Shown: positions 20,986-33,870 of the stretch, piece by piece
Layout of the letters: each line of letters starts with the position of its first letter
How positions within the stretch are numbered: the first letter of the stretch is position 1
Assembly: GCA_015680685.1 (NCBI GenBank)
Contig: MNCI01029448.1
Coordinates: 295,500-359,499 of the forward strand
DNA: 64,000 nucleotides
Direction of reading: 5' to 3'
DNA from: Gnetum montanum
Lineage: Eukaryota; Streptophyta; Gnetopsida; Gnetales; Gnetaceae
Program-made: the position numbers and the translations under genes
Notes under the pieces: generated by a model
The model's database searches: none
What the model saw: the letters and a program-made list of their open reading frames with translations, nothing else
Told to the model about the DNA's origin: nothing

Positions 20986-22205
20986 TGTACCGCCTAAAAT
21001 CGTCGATCTCCAGCTGGAAGGAAAACAGAGACCATGGGATTGCAGGATGAGAACAGAAGACCCTGCCTTCGCCTGAGGGCAAGCTGGAATGCACGAAGGT
21101 AGAGCACCTTGGGTTGTCCGCACGCGGATCAGACAAGGATTTCCCCATGCGTACGCAAAGTGCTATACGCTGGGTTATGCGTAAACGATGTAGCGAGCGT
21201 AAACAAAGCTTAGACGGGGTAAAAAAATGTGAACAGAGCGTAAGCGTAAACGGGCATGAACAAAATGCGTGGGCCAAGTGGACGTAAAACTGTAAAATGT
21301 AAACAATATTATGTAGCAAATGTAAACAATGGTATTACAGAGTCAAAGTACAATGCATCGGTCTAACGCAGTTGTGAGGGAACACAAGATGGACGAAAAG
21401 CCCTGGCGTATGCAGGAATGACTCGGCTGGTTTGCAAGATAAACGGAGCATAGAGACTGTGTGTACAGTGTACAGGGCTCTCCAGCGTAAGAGGGTTTCA
21501 GCTCTTGTGCACAGCGTAAATGTTCTCTGGTATGCTCCGGGATTTTGCCAACCTCCCTATGAAGTGGGAAATCGGGGTTTCTATAGAGGTTGTTACGCTA
21601 GACTCAGGTTAGGAGACATGTGGCACGTTGACCGCGTGCACACACTTTACAAAAATACAATATATTACATCTATCGGGCGTATACGTTGGGCGTATACGC
21701 CATGTGAGGTGGGCGTATACGCTGAATGAAGCAGGCCTGTGAACTTGGGTGATGCTGTGCTAGGCGTATACGCTGGTAGATGCAGGGTGTGTATGCTGTG
21801 GATGCAGGGCATATACGCTTGGCATATACACTGAAGGATGTCCACTTGCTTCAATCCTTGCTCTTTGGTGTTATCTTCATGCTGTCATTGAGACTTCATC
21901 GTTAGGCGTGTGCATCTGTGGCGTCAAGCGTACAGGCGAGACGTGTACACCGGGCGTGTGGGCCGGATGTCCACGCTGGGCATATATGCTGGGGCGTATA
22001 CGCTGGGAGTGTCAGGTGTGCATGCAGGGCGTATACGCTGGTACTACTGGGCGTATACACTGGTACTGCACACTTAGTGAAAATTAAGCGTTGCGATCCC
22101 CAAGGTTGCCGTATGCCACATCTCATGCAACCGATGTTGTTCGTGGATCCCAAGATCCTTCTTGATGTCTGACAAATACTAAGTTCTGAATTTTGTGGTG
22201 TTTCA
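20986..22205 (-). repeat. 5' LTR of B
   Basis: It opens with TGAAACACCACAAAATTC on the minus strand and ends ...TTTTAGGCGGTACA. Five exact GCGTATACGC sites lie between about 21680 and 22040. The expected TATA box reads CTATAGAAA, unlike TATATATAAA in the 3' LTR of the same element and TATAAAA in C, so this promoter may be weakened. Confidence 0.93.
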
Positions 22206-22210
22206 CTATT
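22206..22210 (+). repeat. Target site duplication of element B, right
   Basis: CTATT is identical to 3935-3939. It begins the resumed gag of A. Confidence 0.95.
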
Positions 22211-23905
22211 AGCCCCCATGCCCATACAAACCCATTATTTCAACCTTTCTTAAAAGAGACAACATTTCCACCACCAACTTCTCTACAGGAAGTAGCCATT
22301 TCCATTCCCATCTTCTCCAAGTGTAAAGTTCAATCTAATGCGTCCACTTCCATCATACCTTTGCAAATACAATCCCAACAGCCTCCTCCTCAAACTAATG
22401 TAGGATCGACCTTTTGACCTCAAGTGATTGGGATGCCATCTATCGTACTAGCTTCCACATCTACCCATTACATACTTTAAGTGCAAATCCAACAAGCACC
22501 ACTAACCACTTCACAACCCATGACTGGGTAGTGGATCCCACCAACTATTTAGCAAAACCTATCTACTCATTACAACATACCACACTCCATTGTCTTAGCC
22601 CCAAATGTCATCCCACCAAAACAAACAATAGTCCAAAAACCTCTTTTTCCACAAACGATGCAATAATCAAATCATTATCAATCACCGTCAACCCAATCCA
22701 CTGGTTTGCCTACCGCCCAAGAGTGGGCAGATACAAATAAAATGATGCACTCATTAGCAAAAGAATTGAAATGCCTTAAAAGTATGAACACTGAGGAAGT
22801 TAAGGTACTAGACTTCTATCAAGATGATTTAATCGATCCCTTAGTCCCACCACTAACCTTGCCAAAGGGAGTGTCATTACCGCAACTTACCAAGTATAAT
22901 GGAGAAGGGGACCCAAACACTCACCTAGTAACATTTCAAATAGAATGTCTATTGCTTCAAGCATGGCCTCATGTAATTCTATGTGTGTTTGCTATGTCCT
23001 TAACTAGAAAAGCTTTAGACTGGTACCGAGCCTTACCCTATAGCTCTATATCTTCTCTAGAGAAGTTGTTGCATCAGTTTGTCATTCATTTCAAATACAA
23101 TTTGAAACCTAAAGCCACGTTAGATAGCCTGATTCAAATTAAAAAAGTGCCATTAAAGCTAGCACAGAAATTTATCCAAAGGTGGAGTGTAGCCCTGAAT
23201 GAACTTCACAAGCCTATTCCTAAAACGTATCTACTTACCATCCTTAAGGCAGCTGTGAATGACTTTATTAAATCAAATATTTACTATTTAAAACCCTGTA
23301 CCTTGAGCCAAGCATTTGTGCAAATTAAAGACATAGAAGAGGCTGCACAAACAAGCAATGACCTAGCCTACTCGACCTTTAGGAGCCAACATACCAGGAA
23401 AGATAAATCCAAGATGATGGTAGCAGCAGTGGTTGAGACAACCCGACTTAGCCATCCAGGAAAAAAAGGAAAAAAACCTATTGTCCCAAACATCTATGAA
23501 AGAAATACACCTACGCCTACACTTGAAACTTCCTCAAATAGGAACACTAACGTGGGTCACACCCATATATTTGAAAGAAATGACCCCACTCAATACACAC
23601 CCTTGCCCATGAAACCTTCACAATTTCTTGATCAACTTCTAAAGGTTGGGCTAATTAAACATAAACAAATGTCTCTTAAAACATCTGAAAAACATGATAG
23701 ATTCTATGAGCTAGCCAGAAACCCAGCCTTAGCAATAGCTAATGAACCGCCCATTCCAAGAGGTTTTAGGTTGGATAGGTTTTGCAAGTATCATCAATGC
23801 CCCAATCATGGAATTGATTATTGTTTCACCTTGAAACAGGATATACAACATATGATAGATAGGGGTGAAGTAGTATTTGATGAGGCAAGCCCAGTAAGAC
23901 CTTAG
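22211..23905 (+). pseudogene. gag of element A, continued after B
   Basis: The frame resumes with a segment like SPHAHTNPLFQP, matching SPQVQVNPFFHP in C. The region up to 22700 is frame-broken. The capsid domain is open over 399 codons (22706-23905): VSLPQLTKYNGEGDPNTHLV, MSLTRKALDWYRALPYSS, QFVIHFKYNLKPKATLDSLI, FIQRWSVALNELHKP. The zinc-knuckle-like motif FCKYHQCPNHGIDYCFTLKQ lies near 23780, followed by an MIDRGEV segment. The frame stops at a TAG (23903-23905) replacing a codon in the segment before NQ(A/P)MGVYKDPLN. The product would form the virus-like particle. Confidence 0.85.
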
Positions 23906-25453
23906 AACCAGCCCATGGGGGTCTACAAAGATCCTCTCAATGCTAGTGAAGCACCATATGTGATTAATACTATCCATGTGGAGAATAGACAAGATGCCCC
24001 TCAAAAAAATTTTGTGATCCATAAATCTTCAAAAAACACACCTACACCAACATCTCCTCAAATACCTTTCACCATGCGTGCATCTCACACACCACAAAAA
24101 CCCTTCGTTATTCACGTACCTCCTTTAGTCACCACTGTGACCATACCGTCCAAAAGCCAACCTATTCCCTTTATGATCCGAGTTCCAAAACATCTTAGCA
24201 CATCACCCACCTCTACTCCCTCACAACCTCTACAAGAACATCTTGCTGATAGGTTAATGAGAGTGTCTGGAAAGAGAAAACAATCAACACAAATTAGGAC
24301 CACTAAAGCCTATGCTGCTAAACGCTGTTCCTATGGGTCTGTCTATTAATGAGCCTACTACGAGTCATCAAAACAAGGATAATTTCATGGGTTGTGTTCC
24401 GAACCTAGCATCCTCAGTTATTAATGCAAAAATTCCTCCATGAGAAATATGAATGCTGGGCCAAATGGACCAAATCTCTATAGATAAGAATGTCCCAAAT
24501 GACAAAGATCTAGCAAGCACGTTAACCCAGGTTACAAAAGCCTTAAAACAAAAGAATACTTCTCTAAGTCTATACAACCTAGTAATGACTTCATTTGTAC
24601 ATCGAGAAGCCCTTGTATGGATGCTAACTTCGATCCCTATTAGTGAGGACCTTCCTACAGATGAATCATCCATTTATGTAGTATTGTCTCTGCAACTTCA
24701 AGAATCAAAGACCAGGTCCCTAGAGTTTCACGCTAAGGACATTAGGCTAGATGAGAAAACAGGACAAGTTACCACTGCCCCTATGTTCATCATGATATAG
24801 GTTAAACATTTCAAGATATGTAGGGTGCATGTTGATGACAGCATGGGAACAAATGTAATACCTTTTTCCATCATTGAAAAATTAGGGCTTACTAAAAAAA
24901 TATAGCCCATGACAACTTCTTTCTTGAAATCCTTCAGTGGTTCCCGTGTTTGGGTGAAAGGTATGGTCACCTTAGATTTCAGAGCTAGAAACCAATTCCC
25001 CACATCAGCTGAATTCATAGTGGTTGATGAAATGCCAGGGTTTAATATGATCCTAGGACGTCCCTAGCTAGCTCAACTTAAAGTCGTATCTTCACCAATC
25101 CATCAGGAGATCCACCTACCTTACGAGGGTGGTGAAATCATCATACATGGGGAAATAATGGTATCAATCACTTCCTCACACCCTGAGGTAAGTCAAGAGT
25201 TAGAAATTGAGTTCGTTGAGCCTAAGCAAGAAACTGTGAACATACATCAAGACATAAATCTAACGTTAACTCACAACATAGGGTAGAAGAAACACAGGGA
25301 GATGCAAACATAGGAGTCATTCGTATGGATGTCTCTTGGTCGGAACTACCCTTTGACATCACCGATGAAGGGGAAGGTGAATATAAAATCATACCTACGT
25401 GCCTAAACCCACATGTTAAGCTATAAAAGATCAAGAGGCAACTCAACAACTAG
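23906..25453 (+). pseudogene. Protease region of element A
   Basis: The linker carries repeats such as KPFVIHVPP and IPFMIRVP. It is followed by EHLADRLMR, the block containing KALKQKNTSLSLYNLVMTS, and a retropepsin-like domain near 24800-25130, with VHVDDSMGTNVIPF and FNMILGRP. The active site is again D-D rather than D-T/S-G. The C-terminal tail (ELPFDITDEGEGEYKI...KIKRQL) ends at TAG 25451-25453. Stops interrupt the frame at about 24800, 24904, 25066 and 25284. It cannot be functional. Confidence 0.75.
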
Positions 25454-25645
25454 AACGAAATTACCACATGTCTAAAATGACGTTAAAGTACCACATGTCT
25501 GAAATGACGTTAAACTACCACATGTCCAAAATGACATTTGAAATAATGTTAAAGTACCACATGTCCGAATTGATGTTAAACTACCACATGTCTGAAATGA
25601 TGTTAAACTACCACATGTCTGCAATGAAGTTAAACTAGCCACAGT
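25454..25645 (+). repeat. 27-bp minisatellite at the gag-protease/antisense junction (A)
   Basis: Six to seven copies of a unit like CCACATGTCTGAAATGACGT followed by TAAACTA, about 27 bases each, some truncated. The position and core are the same as the arrays of B, C and D. From 25645 to 26157 the DNA is AT-rich with a few single repeats (ACTTTAAACTA) and no gene that I can see. Confidence 0.85.
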
Positions 25646-26157
25646 CAGAAATTACCAGTTACTTGTAAATGTTTCTCAAAACTATTATTACCTTTGGCCC
25701 ACTATGGCATAAACTGGTAACCTTTCTTTCCTTGGCAATAGATGCAATAGTCCACCATGACTTTAAACTAATCTAAATAGCCTAGAATGGCTTTAAACTA
25801 GGATTCAATATGTCGCAAAGCTTACAAACATGCACCACGTTATGTCAAATTTTAGTTTAAATGATACAAGTAGTAGTCTCAATTTATGCCTTATCATTAC
25901 TTTCTTCTTTCGCAAGAATTGATTTACATTTTGTTTCCACCATCTTACATTTAGTTACATGCATACGTTCATGATAATATTGGAAAAAGAAAATAAAAAG
26001 AGAAAACACAAAAAAAATGATATGTCAACATAGTAATAAAATTTCAACATATTAGGTTATAATTAGGTTCACATTATTACACTTGTCAACTGCAACTTCA
26101 ATCAAAATTCAAAAATATCAAAAACATTTAGTAGCTAAAATCTGATTAACAATAAGC

Positions 26158-29100
26158 TCATAGAGGGGGCTGCTTCCAAAGATCCTCTTCATCATCCACT
26201 CCACTGGGGCAATCTCTATCATTAACATGTCCCTATAACAGAAAATAGAAAACAAAACAAAATAGGTAAGAGTAATAAAGTAAATCATGAATACAAAAAA
26301 AAAATATAGAAATACAACAACACTAAAAATGAAAACAACAAAACCATACAAAAATGAATGCCGCAATAAAACACTCACAAGTGAGGAAGGCCCTAAGTTG
26401 TCCTCCAGATGCTGTAGAATCTCCCCCTCTATCACATTTTCCCAATCCTCCTCTAGGCCAGGATCAATACCAACCAAGGTTTTACCCTTGTTTACTGAGG
26501 TCCAGGTAGGACACCCAAGGGAGAACATGCCTATCAAAACCTCCCTAGAGGTGGTAGTAATGGTTCTCTCTAGAGATCCCTCCACCTTGGTGTAATCGAT
26601 GAACCTGTCATAAGAAGGCTGCAAGCCTAATCCATCGATGAACATCTCCACCTAGTGACATTCAACTGATTCCTCCTTCAACCACTTGTTATACTGATGC
26701 TTGTGGTCCTTTTGGTCTTGGCCCCATTTTCGTCCTTTTGCAGCAAAGGACTTCCATTCATGACATTTCCTATTCAACAAATCTATCTGTGCTTTTTATT
26801 TTGCTAAGTCCTACGTCACCTACACTTTGCTATATAAAACCATCCAATAACATGCATAGGTAATTTCAGATGTGTGCCAAGTGCTATCACTAGATATGGT
26901 AATGAGATTGGAGATCCCTGCTCTTCTCTTTCTCCTTTTCTAGTGCTTCTTTCAATGAATGCACCTCGTCTGATAAATACTCAACCGAACGTCTACAAGT
27001 CCAAAGCGACTTGGCATTCTGTACAATGCAACCAGAAACTACATCGTACACATTCCTTGGGACTTGCTCAATATTCCCTGGTAGTTCAGGGAGAGCATCA
27101 ATGTGTGTAGCTTCAGAGGGATCCCACTGAAGCTTGGCCCTTGCAGTTGTAAGTACTACATATAGGAATCAACTATAATCAATGAACAAGAAGAAGCACA
27201 ATAAACCCAAATGCTTAGTGTAATACATAAAACACACATACCTAGTTCTGGATGAGCTTCTTGTAAGTGAGTAACCACATCATTAATGATGCCTTTAACA
27301 AAGTCTATCTTACTAGGCATCTCAGGCCATAGCCTTAGCTCATTAGTTGGTGTGGGACAAGCTAGGGAGGTCACTCCAATTGGAGCCTATGTTCCTGATA
27401 TCTCTACCTAAGATGTGTGTGCCTCAAAACTCTTAGTATTTACCTCTAATGCTAGAAATAATCAAGATAATTAAAAACAATGTGTGAAAATTAAAAGGTA
27501 CAAAACATGGATTGCTACAAGAAATTTACCAAAAGGCCCTTTGCTATTTAGCTCAGGCGGATCACCAAGCTGCAATGATCCATTGAAGAAGCCATCAAGG
27601 AAATCTCTTTCATCACCTGAATGGATGCCTCTTTCATCACTGGGTCGCTTGAGTGCATCCAAAGCCTCATCTCCATAACCTCTATCACATCCTCCTCTTG
27701 CGAGGTGGGAGGTTCTTCAATCATTTCTTGTCTTTCCTTTGCTTCTTCTTCCGGCCCTGTGACAATCACTTCGAGATTCGCCATTGGGGCCAAAGTCTCC
27801 CTCTCTCTCTCTAGACTCTCCTATGATAATACCAACATTCTAATGTTAGTATGACATAGGGTACATATACATTCAACAAACATATACATTACAATGTCAT
27901 AATAAATAAATTAATAACAATAAAATGAAATACTTACCTTCTACTGGTAGTACAAACCGAATCTTCTTTGCCTTTGGTAGTATCGCATCTAGAGCAGGCT
28001 CCCTTGGGCATTTTTTCCTCTTCACCTTCATCTTGAAGTTCGCAACGATCTCGCCTATCAAACATTCAGCCCTTTTCATAGACGTGCGTAGCCTAGGTGA
28101 TTCCAATCCCAAACTATTATGGGAATGATGGGAATGGCTAGCTACACCTCCACTAGTGACTGAGATTGATTGCTCAATGTCCTCCGGTGGATCCTGGGAT
28201 CTAGTGGTGCTAAATAGGTGGCGAATCCAAGGATGGGATAGTTGCGAACAGTCCCTCAAAACATAGTGGTTATCATCATAAACCACTAGGAACTTAGCGA
28301 ACCTACATAAATACCCCACAAAGAAAGCAAAAGTAAAATGAGATTTAGCATGGACGTTGGAACGTAACCTGATGATCTCCCTGTGAAGACTAAATACAAG
28401 AAATTGTGCCTAGTTTTACTACCTTCTTGTCTCTAAAATGGCACGTATGATACGTGCAGTCTTGATCCCAAGGTTTCTTCCTTGAGAGAGAGATTTGGGG
28501 AATGCTCGTGCATTGAAGAGATGATATAGAAAGTTCATTTCCATTGATTGAGTGTCATCTTGCATAGCAAAAACATTGTGACTTTGAGACACAACTAACC
28601 ACTCCTCCAACTCTCTTATGACCTAGTCCTCTTTTGCTACTTTATCTATAGATACCGTGGCACCATCCATGGGTACACCAAAAAGATCAGAGAGAAATTC
28701 AGTGGTCAAGTGAAAAGATATCCTAACCCCTCAGACCCACATGCTAAAATGCAAAGCATCACCATTGAAAGAATCTACAATAGTGACCATATCAGCTGCC
28801 AGAATGCTAGGAGTCAAAGCTAAAACTAAGTCCATCAGACTCACCTGGGTAAGGAAACTAATGGTCAGCTCAGGGGCTTCCCTCTACAACCACTTTTGTG
28901 ACTGCTCCACCTCCCCAAATTTCATGAAAAGGGTGACCTCAGTGCACCCTGTTATAATAGTGACTTCTTCGGGAGGGATGGCTACTATAAAGAGAAAACA
29001 TAGAGCAAAAAGTTAAAAACCTAGTACAAGATGAGGCAATAAAAGAAAAGAAAATGGAGACTAGAGCATGGTCATTTACCATTAGTAAATGGTGTAGGTG

Positions 29101-31209
29101 GGATATTTGCAGGATCAATTCTTTTAGGGAAGGTTGGCCCATTAGAAGACCATTCCCCATGTAACCAACCATGAACTTGGAAACACTCAAAGGCTCTTGA
29201 AAACTACCTATGGTAGTCAACAAGAGCCACCTTGGTCTAGTCCAACACTGTAGCACGAAGAATGGGGCCCACCATAAAAGTCTCTAGAACTGTGCGTAGT
29301 AAGGTAAGCCTGCCATCATCATCATGCATCCCATATTCATCAAAGTGGGGCCTACATAGGAAAAACAACATTTTCATTTAGACGATGACATGAAATTTAA
29401 AAAGGGATCAAAATTAAACAAGACACAAAGGAGCATACTTGTCCACTCTATATACCGTCCCAGGTGGGTTTTGAAATAGAGTGTGTACACAGAGGGCTAG
29501 GAAAAGTGTGTTGCTGCTGTTATAATGACTACACATAGGAAGCTCCCACACACAAGTTAAAGGATGTGTAGATCTAGGACCCTCAGCAAAGCCTCCCAAA
29601 ACACTGAAAAGTCCCTCATCGATATCAGTGATAAAAGCAAGCATGCCTTGTGTAGACCCAGGCAATACTATCTCGATGATTTCACGAGCTAATTTTTTTC
29701 TTAGGTGAGACCATATAACCACACTAAAATGTTGTAAGACAAAGGACAAAAATGAGCTAACACCGAGGTGGAACCATATCACATCGGGCCTGATGCACAT
29801 TTCATAGGGGGGGGGGTGTCTGGTCCAAAGGGGCCAAACCAAGCAAGCACCCCAACAAGCTCAACCACCAGAAGAGAAAGTTTAAGTCCCCTGCACACAG
29901 CCAAGCCAATGCCAGAAACATTAGGTAAGTGAAAAATTTTAGTGTTAACAATAGATCAAAAACACATAGGCAAAGAAATCACATAAACAAACACTTGGAA
30001 TGCACAACTTCACCCCATGAAACAAGAACACCAATATCTATTTAGTGTATCTGACGCTCACTGGGATACATTAGAATCCATGCTAGGATAAATCCACATA
30101 AATACGCAAAACATAAATACTTAGGAACTGCTCTAGCCCAACTCATGCTGGGAATTCCCACCAACAAATTCACGCTGCCCTGGAAAGTTGGAAAATTCAC
30201 AAGTCATGTTGCCTTAGTAGGCTAAAAAATTCACAAGCCATGCTGCCTTGGCAAGCTATAAAATTCACAAGTCACGCTACCCTAGCAAGCTGAAAAATTC
30301 ACAAGTCACACTACCTTGGCAGGCTAAAAAATTCACAAGTCATGCTACCCTAGCAAGTTGAAGAATTCACAAGTCACACTACCCTAGCAGGCTGAAAAAT
30401 TCACAAGTCACATTGCCTTGGCTCCGAAATAAAAAATTTTGCAGTCATGCTACCCTACCTCCAAAATCAAAAATTTTGCAGTCATGTTGCCCTGCCTCCA
30501 AAATAAAAAATTTTGCAGTCATGATGCCCCTCCAAAATTGAAAATTTTTGTAGCTGACACTACCAAAGAGGGCAAGCCAATTAGGGTAGGATAGTCACGC
30601 TGCTAGGGAAGCAGAATAAAGAAACCCCAAGCTCACGTTGGCTATCCCCGGTAGTCATGCTATAGAAAGCCTCAAAAATCCAAAAGTGGGGGAAGCCCAA
30701 AGCCCTACAACTAGAATGCCAAGGAAGCCCAAAATTGTACAACCAGAACACTAAGGAAGCCCAAAACCGTATAGCCATAACACCAAGGAAACTAAAAACC
30801 CATGCCCTCACACCCCAAACTTGTGTTCATGCTAACCCACATTGAATCTCCCTTCTCCTGGCACCCAAGAAAACCAGGAACCCTATGGCCAAGGATGCCA
30901 GGAAAGCTAGGAACCCTGCCCATGCACTCACACCCTAAACTTGTATTCATCCAAAATCACAATTCCAAAACCCCCAAGAAAATCATAGCTCAAAAATCCC
31001 AAGATCACAGCCACAAAATCTTACCCTAGGTAATGCTATTGGAGGAAAACAAGGGAGAAACAAACTTACCAGTGCAAAGCCTTCTTCCATGTTGGAATCC
31101 TGGCTTGTGGAAGAAATTGGAGAAGCTCTTCGCTCTCCTCTATGAATGCCAAATATTCCTACCTCTTCCCCTTGTACCGATTTTCCTTTCCTCTACACTT
31201 GTCCTTCAT
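26158..31209 (-). pseudogene. Antisense eight-exon gene of element A
   Basis: Exons recognised from the homologous gene in B and C are: 31209-31070 (MKDKCRGKEN...EESEELLQ), 29890-29439, 29351-29080, 28984-27938, about 27821-27540, one ending at 27242, about 27139-26379 and 26232-26158. Donors and acceptors are GT/AG. Exon 2 keeps the HAD-like LLVVELVGVLAWF and FSVVIWS motifs. Exon 4 keeps FGYLCRFAKFLVV-like residues and a basic end. Exon 7 ends in ILQHLEDNLGPSSL. Exon 8 encodes an acidic tail (SGVDDEEDLW). A run of nine G's (29810-29818 on the plus strand) causes a frameshift in exon 2. Several stops are present. The first intron is about 1.2 kb and filled with 34-bp repeats. Confidence 0.72.
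30190..30545 (-). repeat. 34-bp tandem repeats in intron 1 of antisense gene (A)
   Basis: About ten units of the type ATTCACAAGTCACGCTACCC...GGCTGAAAA (plus-strand view), spaced 34 bases at the start of the array. A related shorter type with TTTTGCAGTCATGCTACCC follows. Each unit contains the A-family motif GTCAYGCTR, which is also repeated in the 5' leader and LTR of A. Confidence 0.85.
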
Positions 31210-31742
31210 GTTGCCCTGTGCACGCTGACGCTGTTGACGGCAAGTCATGCTGATGTCGTAGCTCACGTTGTACTCCTAACTCATGCTACAGTCAAGAAGT
31301 CACACTAGCAAAAAATGCCCTTCCTCCACTTCAAAATCCATTTTTAAACTCAACACATTCCTTGTTTATCTTCTTTTTTTTAACTTTATTTTTCTCTCAC
31401 TCTATATTTGCTTTATTTGTTCAAATTTGTTTTTATTTGTGTTATATGTTGGCACATAAAATTCATAAAAATTTGAAATCCCTGAACTTATTGTTCACTC
31501 TCAAATTTAAAGGTTAAAATTTAAAAATGGTGTATGTGCTCAGTCCAAATGACAAGTCAGCATGTGGCCGAGTATAGCCTTAAACTACCATGTGGCCCGG
31601 TACGGCCTTAAATTGCCATGGCTTTAAACAACCATGACTATCACCGCATCTCCAAATTTTTTTTAGTAAATAGTTCACTTATATTTAGTAACTCCTTTGC
31701 CAAGAGGGTGTCTCTTACTCTGCTCTCATTTTAAATTGGCAG
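31210..31742 (-). promoter_or_regulatory. Upstream region of antisense gene and pre-pol spacer (A)
   Basis: It contains GTCATGCTG/CTCACGTTG-type motifs at 31240-31310, AT-rich DNA, two or three GGCCTTAAACTACCAT-type repeats at 31560-31640, a pyrimidine-rich stretch (TCTCTTACTCTGCTCTCATTT) and TTGGCAG ending at 31742, the presumed splice acceptor for pol. I could not find a clear TATA box for the antisense gene of A. Confidence 0.5.
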
Positions 31743-33420
31743 GAGCAAGCACATGGCCACCAAGAATATCCTCTCAACATTGTATCTCAATGGACCATAC
31801 GGGGAGGTAGAAAGAGCAATCAACACAGAATCCTTGGATTTAAATCCATCCAACCATACTGATTTAATAGCTCCACTCAAGAAATGATAGATTGGCATAA
31901 AAACATGACTAAAACTCTAGACCTAGAAGTTGATAATATCATTGAAGATCCTCTAGTTGAAATCCCCATTACCACGATCAATGGTGAAACCAAAACATTA
32001 AGATTAAGTGCCTTACTAGACTTGTAACTCATAGGTGACATCAATCAAGTGTTAAAAGACAACATGAAAACATTCTCATGGTCATATACTAACATGCTAG
32101 GACTAGATCCTTGGATAATCCAACATAACATTATTCTTGATGAAAAAATTAAACCGGTGAAGCAAAAGCAAGGAAGGCCAGACCCGAGGTTGCATTGGCC
32201 ATATGTGCTGAAATCACAAAGCTCTATTAGGCTAGTTTCATTCAGGCCATTGACTATTCCAATTGGGTATCAAACATTGTTGTAGTCCCCAAGAAGAATG
32301 GTAGTATATGCATATGCATTGACTTCTGTGATCTCAACATAGCCACTATAAAAGACGATTTCCCATTACCTAGCATTCATCAACTTATTGACACAACTGC
32401 TGGGCATGCACTATTATCCTTTATGGATGGATTTTTGGGATACAACCAAATAAGAATCAACCCAGAACATCAACTCAGATTAACTTTCATGACACCTTGG
32501 GGTACATTTTGTTATACAATGATGTCATTTGGCCTTAAAAATGCAAGGGCCACATATCAATAAGCAATGCCATACATATTTAGTGATTACATGCTCAATC
32601 TGCTCAATGATTATGTTGACAATATCACAGTCAAGTCTAAAATAACAAAAAAACATGCAAGAGATCTGGACTTAGTGCTTAAACATTGTCTTAAATATGA
32701 CCTTAGACTCAATCCAAAGAAGTGTGTCTTTGGTGTCAAAACAGGCAAAATGCTCAGTTTCATAGTATCTGAAATAGGAATATAGGTAGACCCTGATAAA
32801 TTTAAGGTAATAACTAATATAAAACCATTGAAGAACCTTACTGAATTACGTGGTCTTCAAGGTAGGCTACAATTCATTAGATGCTTTATCAAGAGGTTGA
32901 TAGATACGTTGAGACCTATGCATCACCTATTACAAAAAAATATGCATTTCCAATGGACCCAACAATGTCAAGAAGCATTCGAGAACATAAAGCAAGAACT
33001 ATCTCAACTACCAATGGTCTATCCCCCTCAAGGCGATAAACCCTTCTACATCTACCTTGCAACTTTTGATGCTTCTATTGCATTAATGCTTTGTCAAAAA
33101 CATCAAGATGGAGTTGAGATCCCCATATATTACCTAAGCCATGATTTAATTTCTTATGAACAATGATACAACGACGTAGAGAAATCATGCCTTGCCCTTG
33201 TTTTTGCCTTGAAGAAATGGCGGCATTATCTCTTCTGCAATCAAGTTTACATTATTTGCAAAGATAACGTACTCCGTGCTATCACTAACAATATCTACAA
33301 GTCGAGTAGGATAGCTAGATGGAAAGAAATGATAAAAAAGTTTGACCTAGACTACATTGCTCAATCTTCCACAAAATGTTAAGAAATAGTCACATAGTTA
33401 GCCATCTCGCCAACACTTGA
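31743..33420 (+). pseudogene. Reverse transcriptase and first RNase H of element A
   Basis: The order follows B and C: N-terminal spacer with DNIIEDPLVEIPIT, then RT. Readable motifs include DFCDLNIATIKDDFPLPS-like residues, DGFLGYNQIRINPEHQLR and FCYTMMSFGLKNARATYQ. The catalytic box reads LNDYVDNITVKSK, so the second catalytic Asp is Asn. The first RNase H (about 33040-33400) has FYIYLATFDASIALMLCQK and AVFALKKWRHYLF-like residues. Many stops and frameshifts interrupt it, for example at 32026, 32284, 32563 and 33164. It is inactive. Confidence 0.85.
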
Positions 33421-33870
33421 TCAAGCAATTCAACCCTAAATTCCCTAATGAGAATGTTAACATTATAGACACTGTACTTGACAATTACAAGGCAACCATC
33501 TATTTCGATGGAGCTTCAACCTCCCAAGGAGGAAGTGCTACGGCCATTTTAACATACCCATTTGGAGAAATCTAGTCCTTCACCTACCAATTAACCTTTC
33601 CTTGCACTAATAACATGGAAAAGTACAAAGGTCTTCTTAGATGTCTTCAAACAGCATTGACTTCGGGAATCTCACATCTTGTGGTCCGAGGGGATTCACA
33701 ATTAGTCATTAATCAAGTCATTGAGGTTTACACATGTAAGGCTCTCCATTTGCAACCATATTGTGATTTAACCAAACATCTGCTAAGATAACTAGTAGAA
33801 ATCGATATATAGCATGCCCCTAGAACCGAAAACACCATTGTTGATGCACTTGCCACACTAGCCTTAAACA
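33421..33870 (+). pseudogene. Archaeal-type RNase H of element A
   Basis: IYFDGASTSQGGSATAIL, a YKGLLR segment where B has YEGLLR, VVRGDSQLVINQV and TIVDALATLA mark the second RNase H. Glu changed to Lys in YKGLL removes one catalytic residue. Stops occur near 33575 and 33789. Confidence 0.8.

Larger units (their letters stand above)
3940..22205 (-). mobile_element. Element B: complete Ty3/gypsy Tat-like LTR retrotransposon
   Basis: B is about 18.3 kb, on the minus strand. The order along its own sense strand is: 5' LTR (22205-20986), primer site, repeat-rich leader, gag (from 20120), protease (to 15972), 27-bp repeats, an antisense eight-exon gene (10706-15141, plus strand), splice-acceptor-like site (10066), reverse transcriptase, two RNase H domains, integrase (to 6581), repeats, polypurine tract, 3' LTR (5136-3940). 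A perfect 5-bp duplication flanks it. The LTRs differ at roughly one base in ten over the first 150 bases, mostly by transitions, so it is moderately old. Its ORFs contain scattered stops. Confidence 0.95.

Noticed and set aside
26874-27110. Plus-strand 78-codon frame in A
   Set aside because: It lies opposite exon 7 of the antisense gene, where homology to B and C is on the minus strand.
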